Shown: piece by piece, positions 56,780 through 64,000 of the stretch | Numbering within the stretch: the first letter of the stretch is position 1 | Layout of the letters: each line of letters starts with the position of its first letter | Assembly: GCA_033030425.1 (NCBI GenBank) | Contig: JAUFSD010000008.1 | Location: forward strand, 1-64,000 | Direction of reading: 5' to 3' | DNA length: 64,000 bases | From: Verpa conica | Taxonomy: Eukaryota > Ascomycota > Pezizomycetes > Pezizales > Morchellaceae | Translations under genes and position numbers: made by a program | Notes under the pieces: generated by a model | Databases searched by the model: none | Seen by the model: only the letters and a program-made list of their open reading frames with translations | What the model was told of the DNA's origin: nothing

Positions 56780-57279
56780 GCGAACATTGCAACACCAGGA
56801 CAAAAGAGACATATAATACCAGTACCAACAAATATAGTATACTAGTAAAATCAAATGTTGAATAAAGTTCATAGGTGGCAATAGCTTATATAGAAGCATT
56901 TTTAAGCTTATGAATAAGGCAAATTGATGATATGCTTACCTACTAGGTGAGATCTCTAACAAAAATAACTATCACCCCTAGAGTTTAATTCTAGTGGTGA
57001 TAAGTAATAAAGTACTGATAGAATACCAAGGTATAATATAGAGAGATTCTGGGCAGAAACCATGGAGTGTTGAGGAATTGTAGTTTTCCGAGGTTTTTAG
57101 CCTTTAGTAAAAACCATGTTTTCTAGTGTAGATGGGGTAGTTTTGATAACTAAGGAGCACAGAGCCCTTTATATTTTTATTTTGAATTTATAGCATTTTT
57201 TGTGGTTATTATAGATCATCTAGAGTGATAGTATCAAAAGGAGATGTTGATATTCGCTTAAATTTGACACCCGACAATA
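56758..57279. mobile_element. MITE with 25-base inverted repeats (TTGTCGGGTG family)
   Basis: TTGTCGGGTGTCAAATTTAA (from 56760) and its exact reverse complement (ending 57277) bound 518 bases of AT-rich, non-coding DNA. TA duplications lie at 56758-56759 and 57278-57279. The repeats match over about 25 bases without a mismatch, so the insertion is probably young. Its transposase source is unknown; TA targeting is typical of Tc1/mariner-type transposases. Confidence 0.85.
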
Positions 57280-57960
57280 CGTATCCATATCTCCTCCGCC
57301 ATGCTTACCGCTTCTAACACGCTTGCCTCATAGTTCTAGTTGATGGAAAGGTCTACAGTGATGATGAACCTTTCTGGCGGAACCTCCTGGTAGAAGGAGA
57401 AACATACAAGGTTGTATACTGTATGTGAACCCACCAACACTAGAACTAGAATCTGAAGTATATTTATGTCGCGGGCAGCTCCGGGGGCCGACGACCTTCG
57501 CGAAAAAATGTGGCGTTCACCTCCACTTCTGTAAGAAGGTTGGACCGCCTTAGGGCGCAGGCTTAAACTTGGCAATGACGAGAAAGAAACCAGTTTCGGG
57601 TTGGTTAAGCTATTGCGTTACACGGGGGCACACATGGGGTGTTGGGGGTCGGGTAGGACGGAAGCCCGGGGAGTCTAGAAGCGGTAGGAGGAAACAGAGC
57701 GGGGCTAGCTTGATTAGCGGAGGGAATAGGAGGAAAGTAGCTTTAGTATAGGAATAGCATAGAAGAAGGACTTGCACGTCGAACGTGACATGTTCGACGG
57801 CATTTGTAACAAGAAAAGATAACAGGATGGGGTTCGGGTCGTACGAGGAGGGAAACGGGGGGTATTTTCACAGATCAATCAGGGGTGCCAGGGTGAGCCT
57901 CATCGTGACTCATGCAAGGAGGGAGGCAGGGTAACAGGTATCGAGGAAGGGAACAAAGGC
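57280..57960. other. Gene-free stretch with a perfect short palindrome
   Basis: CGTCGAAC (57777-57784) and GTTCGACG (57792-57799) form an eight-base perfect hairpin with a seven-base loop. Frames at 57336-57575 and 57569-57751 lack recognisable features. No gene is called. Confidence 0.4.
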
Positions 57961-58743
57961 ATTGTACAAATGGGAATTTTGGGTATAAATAGGGAGCGTT
58001 GCTCCCTCTTTGTAATAGTTTTTCTTTCTCTTTTCTTTACGCAACGTTTCTTCAGTTAGACTCAATACAAACTTCTTTCTTCGCTGCCTCTCCGCTGTTT
58101 CATCGCTTCGCAATCGCTGAACCCACTTCCTACTTCACAAACCTTTGGTATTTTGCTTGTAACGGATAGTTACCTTGCCATCGAGTTAGTTGTATCCTGT
58201 GGTTACGCTGCCCTCACGCTGTCCCCCTTGAAAGGTATATAAGAAGGGGGCTTCGCCCCCTCTCGGTGGAGTTTCTTTCGTTACGCAATCTCTTGTTCTC
58301 TAGTTTTATCAAAGAAATTTCCGTTTCTTAGATTTGTTATATCTAAGAATTTGACCGAAGAACCATTGTCCCCGCCCAAGCTCTCCACGTTTTCCAAAGT
58401 ACCCAAGTTTTCTGTCCGCGTCACCTAGACACACTTCCCCCGCCAAGACCCCCGTTACATATATCTAAGAGTATTACCAAAGAATCATTGTCCCCGCCCG
58501 AGTTCCCCACGCCTTCCGAAGTACTGTAGTTTTCTGCCCGCGTCACCTGGACACAGTCCCCTCGCCGAGGCCCCCGTTATAATTTACCAACCATTCAACT
58601 CACTAGTGCGGCGCCCGTTCTGGGAACAACATCCACTGGTGTGGGCATGGGATGATTACTATAACACACCACTTATTGATGCTGCGGATATACTGGCTCA
58701 CTCGCTACGCTATACGACTACAGAAGCCCACGCCCAACTAGTT
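57961..58743 (+). repeat. LTR-like promoter fragments and a 120-base tandem duplication
   Basis: GGTATAAATAGGGAGCGTTG CTCCC (from about 57981) and GGTATATAAGAAGGGGGCTT CGCCCCC (from about 58235) share one plan: a TATA element, then a short perfect hairpin, then TTTCTTTC and TTACGCAA motifs. A third relative is at about 60092. This looks like LTR U3/R sequence. TGTAACGG at about 58158 and CCGTTACA at about 58453 could be LTR ends. 58339-58460 and 58461-58580 are a tandem duplication (ATATCTAAGA...CCCCCGTTA, about 80% alike). GGCGCCCGTTCTGGGAAC near 58610 resembles a Gypsy-type primer-binding site. Element boundaries are not resolved. Confidence 0.45.
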
Positions 58744-59285
58744 GTTCTAGTCCATTCTGGGGACGCTGCTTATCCAGGAACGTTCTCTGGCAGACTGGTC
58801 CATTGAGGAACGTTCCTGGATAAACCAGTCCACCAGGGAACGGAATTGTATACCGGAAAAACCACCTCCACCAATATTTTATCAACGGGAGGAGTAGTGG
58901 TAGAGTACCTCAGAGATACAAGTACTATCCTATATCTCTATAATTAACTTGATATCATGCATGCTTACTCATATATGATCCTTATTAGGAGGGGCTACTG
59001 CATATGTAAATCTATGAAGAGGGTTTGAGGTAGCAGCAAAGCACTCTTAAAATAGACTAAATATAGGGATAAGCTCTCATGAATCATGGTGTATAGTCTC
59101 CAGCTTCCAGGGCCAAAATATACAGGTATAGATATATTTTTGTTGTGTAGACTGGCACTGTTCCTGAGTGAACTGGGGCGTTCCTGGGTGGACTGGCCCT
59201 TATACGGTATATGATTCCGTTCCCTGGTGGACCGGTCTATCCAGGAACGTTCCTGGATAAGCGGCGTTCCCGAATAGACTAGAAC
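58744..59285. mobile_element. Foldback element with long inverted repeats
   Basis: The left arm from GTTCTAGTCCATTC through GCTTATCCAGGAACGTT to CCACCAGGGAACGGAATTGTA is mirrored by the right arm (59165-59285), giving inverted repeats of roughly 100 bases with some mismatches. Smaller palindromes such as TCCAGGAACGTTCCTGGA lie within the arms. The central part is AT-rich without a credible gene. The structure fits a foldback or MITE-type element; flanking duplications are unclear. Confidence 0.65.
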
Positions 59286-61149
59286 ATAGTTAAACTTGGG
59301 GTTATTGCTGATTCTAGGATACAAGGTCCTCAGGCCTGTGAGCACCATTACGATGCGTGGAATTCTAGAGATGAGAATGATCTCAAGCAGGCTGAGAGAG
59401 GGTCGATTCATTGATTACGATCGAATGAAACTATTTCATAGGTCAAATTTGAAAGAAGACTAGTGTTGATTCAACTATCACTGTTGAACGTTGCTAGTTC
59501 GGGGTATAATCCACTTAGGAAGAGTCTAAAAAAAGAAAAAGGCAGACAGATTCCTCTCATAATATTAGAAATGATAGTAATAATTGATATACAGTACACA
59601 CTACTATTTTTCTAATAAGGATAGCTAATGAATATCACGGGATAGAGATCACGTACCCGTTGGGGGACTACATACTCGCGTCAGGGGTGAAGTATTGGGA
59701 CGGGCCAGGCTGTCACGGATCAGAGAGGTCACAGTTTTGCCCTGTTTCTACCACCTGCTTCACTGTTTTTTGCTGTGTTTTATTGCGTCACGTATCTGTG
59801 CAATCGTTATATTTCCCTTTTAATTTTAGGTGTGTCCCAATACTTCAACCCTGACGCAAGTATGTTTAAGGCCCAGGCGAATTAAGGGTTAGGGTATTTC
59901 TCTTTGGACTTTTCTAGCTTGATTCTCTCTCGCTTAGGCAATTAATAGTCTCCTTTATTTAATGATTAATTTATTCATTCGTTCACCTTGACTGAAGTAC
60001 GAGTGATAGTGTAGTATAGTTTCATTAATTTATCATTGTTGGAGTATGGCCGACAGCGGTCGATCCATATGAGGCCATAAACATGTAAGGTATATAAGAG
60101 GTCGGGCTTACCCCCCTCCCCCAGGAGTATTATTGAACTATCATTCTATTGCTCGCACCCGTATTCTCACAATCATACGTTTGTAGACAGACTACCCCCT
60201 AAACTATTAGGTTGATATAGGTAAAAGGTTGAGTTAATGCTTATGCATTTCAAATAAACAGACTAAATCCTATCCCAAACACTGATGCAGACCCAGTTAT
60301 CCCAGGAACCTCTTACAATTACGAAATACCCAGATCAGACTAGGCCGGAGAACTTAGCCTTGGACTAGTGCGTTCCATGAATTAGGTGAGGGTATAAATG
60401 CAAATAGCGTAGTAGCTGCTTCTCACTGTCAGAAAACTTCACAGGTACAGACACGCCAAGGTCAAGAAAGGCTTGGCACGATACTACAATTCAATACCGT
60501 AGATTATACATTCAAGAAGTCTTTATCCTAATATTTACTCTATTTATCCAAAGGGTTGTTACTTATAAACAAAGATTTGATACAATAAAGATATCTATAG
60601 GCTTAATGCTAACTACTTAGTACTAGAAAGTTTCTTGTGTGATCGGGAGCATTGGTAAAAGACCCATGAATTCGGCTACCTTTGGCGTGTTTTGGCGGTT
60701 GTCGCCTAATTTTACGTGATCGTGGCGTTAAGAAGTTGGGTGTGCCTAATAACATGTTTCTGTATGGAAACTACCTAGGTCTATGTTTGTCTTCCTAGTC
60801 CTAATCTTAACTTCTATAAGTGATCCTCAATCATCTGGATTTTTAAGCACTATAACATGTCTGAAGCATAGGTATTAATCATCTATCACCATAGTGCGTA
60901 TATAGTTCACGTTGAATATAACATTCTAGGGCTTATAGTTAATCATAATAAACCATGTAACGCATAAGTATAGTATACGAGAGGTAGGCCTCTCTGTGAA
61001 ACTCAAATAGCACATATTAAAGAATTTTTATCTTCATTCAAGTAATATTTGCCTACAAAGCCCGACAAGGTCCTCCCGTAAAAAACATCAAGATTGGAGC
61101 CTCTGACCCCCTACCATAAAACAAGAATAAGAATACCATAGTGTGGTAT
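59286..61149. other. Gene-free stretch
   Basis: TTAAGGGTTAGGGTATT at about 59884 is a telobox-like motif in reverse orientation. GGTATATAAGAGGTCGGGCTT at about 60089 is the third LTR-like promoter relative. CCAGTTATCCCAGGAACCTC followed by TTACAATTACGA near 60294 resembles a decayed end of the CGTTTCCGGAA MITE family. No gene is supported. Confidence 0.4.
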
Positions 61150-61770
61150 TTAAAAAAGATCCAAGACCGCCTGCCATCCCTTCACCACCCATTCCTTTGC
61201 TTTGATGAAAGCGGTCTGAACCCCCTCCCATACCTTTGCAACTAGCGCAACTACCGCATTCATGGCCTCGAAAAGTATCTTTTGCGCTTCTTTCCAAAAC
61301 TTCGTAAATGTGGTGACAACAAGCGTCCAAACTTCAACTCCTCGTTCAGCCTGTTCTATAGGTTGTGCATTCATGCGCTCCAGGGTTTTGACCCTATAGT
61401 CCTCCCAGCCCTGGGCTACTTCAGCCTTTGATTGGTCGACCTGTGCATTGATCTTTTTCTGCACCGCTGCTCTCCGTTCTTCTACGTTTTTGATGTGTTC
61501 GGTTTCCTTTTCGAACTTCTGTGTCTCGTCCGTAGCCCTCTTGGCGATAGCTTCGTGTCTCTTTTTGATATCGTCTGCATCGCTCTTGAAAGCGTTTGTG
61601 AGATCATCAGAAATTTCTTTACCGCTCTTAAGATTGATGGTTCGGTTAGGCGTCCAACGTGAAATGAACTTGGAAAGATCATCTTCATTCAAACATATAG
61701 TGTAGGATGTTGTTATCTCTTTCATCTGGGATTCCCACCCGCGTGGATTGGAGGATATATCGGTCGACAT
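61150..61770 (-). CDS. Helical 206-residue protein with amphipathic C-terminus, function unknown
   Basis: A single-exon frame from ATG 61770. Residues about 60-135 are highly charged (Lys, Glu, Asp, Gln, Ala) with heptad-like spacing, as in a coiled coil or helical bundle (KKRHEAIAKRATDETQKFE...). Residues about 140-206 form amphipathic helices with regularly spaced Trp and Val (VEVWTLVVTTFTKFWKEAQK, VVALVAKVWEGVQTAF, WVVKGWQAVLDLF), suggesting membrane contact or helix packing. There is no signal peptide. I do not recognise the family. Codon use and uninterrupted length support a real gene, which stands alone among repeats. Confidence 0.7.
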   Translation of the reverse strand: MSTDISSNPRGWESQMKEITTSYTICLNEDDLSKFISRWTPNRTINLKSGKEISDDLTNAFKSDADDIKKRHEAIAKRATDETQKFEKETEHIKNVEERRAAVQKKINAQVDQSKAEVAQGWEDYRVKTLERMNAQPIEQAERGVEVWTLVVTTFTKFWKEAQKILFEAMNAVVALVAKVWEGVQTAFIKAKEWVVKGWQAVLDLF

Positions 61771-62670
61771 TACGGTCTAGAATAGTCAGTCACTTGAAAT
61801 TGAAAGTGGTTATTTGCGTAGTGACATACATTCTATTAGGCTGGGTACGATGTTTAGATATCAAGGTGAGCTGGGAGTAAAAGTCTCCGGAGAGTTTAAG
61901 AGTGACGGGAATGTGAGGACTCCGGGGAATGAAGCTTTCGAGGATGGGAACTTAATCTTCTACAACGTGTTTACAGAAAGACCTGTTTATACCCAAAGGC
62001 CGGCCCACGCTATGGGGGTGTGGATGTGTAATGGCCTCAACATCCGAAAAGTATTACATCAATTGTGCGGTAATAGGAGAAATTGCTTATCTCTCGGCTG
62101 AGTAGACCCATACAGCGTGACGTAAACCTACATATGCAGAGTGATTTTATAAAGCCCAGAATGGGGTAGAATATCATGCTCTAGCACTTCTAATTGCTGG
62201 CGTTCGTGGAGTACTCTACCCGTAAACCGCTCAAATCCTGATATAACATCATACACTTGGCACCGCCCGAGAACGGACTACTATTACATACCATACAAAA
62301 GTATAAGCTTGGCGCAGTTTTCTATGGTATGTAATAGCTCAATTCTCAAAATGCCATAAGAAGAGATACATTGCATAATGCGTAGGTGATATGGATGTGT
62401 GGCCCCCGGGGCAACCTTGAATATCGAGGAACCTTGGCCGTGCAGCGGCCTCTCCCGTGAGAGACGAGGGATCTGATGCCGTGTAGTTCCTATTACGAGC
62501 TGCTTACTAGAGCAATTGGTACTGAAGGCTTCATTATGGCATGCGACCCAAAATGACAACAGCCTCCAACCCCAATAGCGATCCTAGATTGCAGTTTAAT
62601 CTCATGCATGCAAGTTTAGCCCCTTGGAGTAATAGACCTACGTGTGTAACTGTGGAGAAATCCCTCTACT
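61771..62670. other. Gene-free stretch with an eroded MITE hairpin
   Basis: CTATTACATACCATACAAAA (62281) and CTATGGTATGTAATAG (62322) form a hairpin homologous to the core of the MITE at 36576-36703; its outer ends are no longer recognisable. A plus frame at 61814-62101 lacks an initiating ATG. Nothing else is supported. Confidence 0.45.
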
Positions 62671-62909
62671 TACTTGTAGTTGTCAAGCGTTTCCGGAACA
62701 GGGTGACTGGGAACGCCATGTCGCCCACTGAGATCCATCAAGTGCACAAGGCTTGAGGCAGCAATAGGTTGAATTTTAAGGAACTGAGGACTAAAGTAAG
62801 ATAATCCTTAGTTTTAACCAATAATAAAATCACATAAGCTCACAATTTGAGCTTGTGAGGTAGGCATGCCCCATTACCATATTCCGGAAACGCTTGACGA
62901 CTACGAGTA
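62671..62909. mobile_element. MITE, CGTTTCCGGAA family, second copy
   Basis: The left end TACTTGTAGTTGTCAAGCGT TTCCGGAA and the right end TTCCGGAAACGCTTGACGAC TACGAGTA are inverted repeats of about 28 bases with few mismatches, bounded by TA. The interior of about 180 bases has no coding capacity and includes the short palindrome CTCACAATTTGAGCTTGTGAG. Confidence 0.75.
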
Positions 62910-63304
62910 TGCGTGAAGCTTTGTTTAGAGTGATAGATCTACAGGTGAGAGGGTTCCTGAGACAATTCTTGTAATACTTCTGAGATGAAGTGGGGAAATC
63001 TCTCCCACCGCTCGTGCTTTACCATAAAGATAAACCCCTAGGCCAAAAGGAACCCTGGTCCTTTCGCCTAGGATCTTTCGCCCATCTCGACATTACCTGC
63101 TGCTAAAGTATCCTAGAGATTGTGGCAAAATGCTTCAACGCCAAGAAAGCACGACATATGGATCAGCAGGATTTATGGAATTTAATGCCGTAGAAACTTG
63201 GAAAATTTGCTATGCGGGCGTCGCTGCCACTTGTACCATAGCCTTAGGGTTGCATGTACTTATGATAAATTCATTCATTCATTCATTCGTCGCTGCCACT
63301 TAGG
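62910..63304. other. Spacer between two MITEs
   Basis: No gene. GCATGTACTTATGATAAATT at about 63254 is followed by (CATT)n, resembling the motif near 20430; both could be 3' tails of an old SINE-like family. Confidence 0.35.
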
Positions 63305-63769
63305 TACTCGTTCTCGTCAGACGTTTCAGGGTACGGTAATGGAGAGTGCATGTCTTCCTACATCACCACACATTGTAATTAGCCACAAGGTGTTGTGACT
63401 TGATAGTACTCTAGCGATTTGTTATCCCATAGCCCGGCGGAAAATGCTGCCCCCCCAAAGTGGTGGTGCGATTGCTTATTCAATGGCAAATGGCCAATAA
63501 TAAAGTGTTCTTGAATAAAGTCTTTGTGATTTTTAGCCAGTCAGGGCCTACTATTTGCTAGTGATGACACTTTTGACCAATAGAAGAACCAGGACTTCTC
63601 TTTGGCCCCCATGAAAAGGTCAGCTTCACCGGGCTATGGGATACAGTCGAGGGCTAAAGAAGCTGATTGCTGGATTTTGGCCAATCGCTCATGCTCACAA
63701 TATGACCTCGAAGGATAGACATGGCGTACCCAGTTACCGGACCCCGGAAACGTCTGACGAGAGCGAGTA
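63305..63769. mobile_element. MITE, CGTTTCCGGAA family, third copy
   Basis: TACTCGTTCTCGTCAGACGT TTC at the left and GGAAACGTCTGACGAGAGCG AGTA at the right are inverted repeats bounded by TA, about 465 bases apart. The ends clearly belong to the same family as 62671-62909, while the interior differs, so several deletion derivatives or sub-families exist. Confidence 0.65.
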
Positions 63770-64000
63770 CTATTGAAAGTGTCTTCTAGACTCTTTTGGA
63801 TCCTCCCTAAACCTATTAAAAGCTAGCTGAAAATAATAGATAGTTCTTACGATCAGATAGCTACTATATGCTTGATTGGAAGTGGCGGCAGTGCCCGCAT
63901 AGCGAATTTCTCGAGTTTCTACGATAGTATATTAGAGTAGGTTTACGTTATTTAACCTTGATTTTTATTTCTTTAAGATGAAACCTTGATCACCGTGACA

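Noticed and set aside
61814..62101. A 95-residue plus-strand protein
   Set aside because: No initiating ATG at the start of the frame, no domain, and it lies in the 5' flank of the minus-strand gene.

Overview
The window looks like a repeat-rich chromosome region of a filamentous ascomycete. Genes are sparse (about ten in 64 kb). Most are interrupted by short GT-AG introns of 45-75 bases with fungal signals (GTAAGT/GTATGT donors, CTAAC/CTGAC branch sites, YAG acceptors). The gene content fits a fungus: a WSC-domain wall protein, an F-box protein, small secreted proteins, a fungal-type MFS transporter and a GTPase-RING-patatin protein. Low gene density, one very young Copia element and many MITEs would suit a Pezizomycete such as a truffle, but the sequence alone does not prove that.

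Layout. 1-810 is a degenerate minisatellite. 2448-8206 is a non-LTR retrotransposon (LINE) with two ORFs, followed tail-to-head by a 5'-truncated, frameshifted second copy (8207-11488). Unusually, the LINE ORFs contain spliceosomal introns whose reading frames join exactly. 14481-16228 is an MFS transporter broken by two stop codons. 17750-18646 (minus) encodes a secreted basic protein with Lys-Pro-Ala repeats. 21178-23078 is a three-exon F-box gene. 24715-28871 is a seven-exon gene for a zinc finger-GTPase-RING-patatin protein, the most interesting cellular gene here. 30203-33132 (minus) is a WSC-domain protein with Thr/Val repeats, interrupted by a poly(A)-tailed retroposed insertion with a 17-base target-site duplication. 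35076-37288 (minus) is a five-exon orphan gene. 41031-41348 encodes a small secreted Cys protein. 42630-43587 (minus) is a five-exon UMP/CMP-type kinase. 45371-51196 is an intact Copia retrotransposon with apparently identical 613-base LTRs and a 5-base target duplication. From 51.2 to 64 kb there are mainly repeats: a purine minisatellite, several MITE families, a foldback element and LTR-like promoter fragments, with one gene for a helical 206-residue protein (61150-61770, minus).

The cellular genes are unrelated in function and do not form an operon or an obvious cluster. What ties the window together is mobile DNA. Three kinds of retroelement and at least five inverted-repeat families are present, and two have inserted into or beside genes (the retroposon in the WSC gene, a MITE at the end of a small ORF near 56760). 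The GTPase-RING-patatin gene belongs to a multidomain type that could act in fungal stress or non-self responses, but that role is inference. All exon structures below were worked out by hand from splice signals and frame continuity; none was checked against transcripts or databases.
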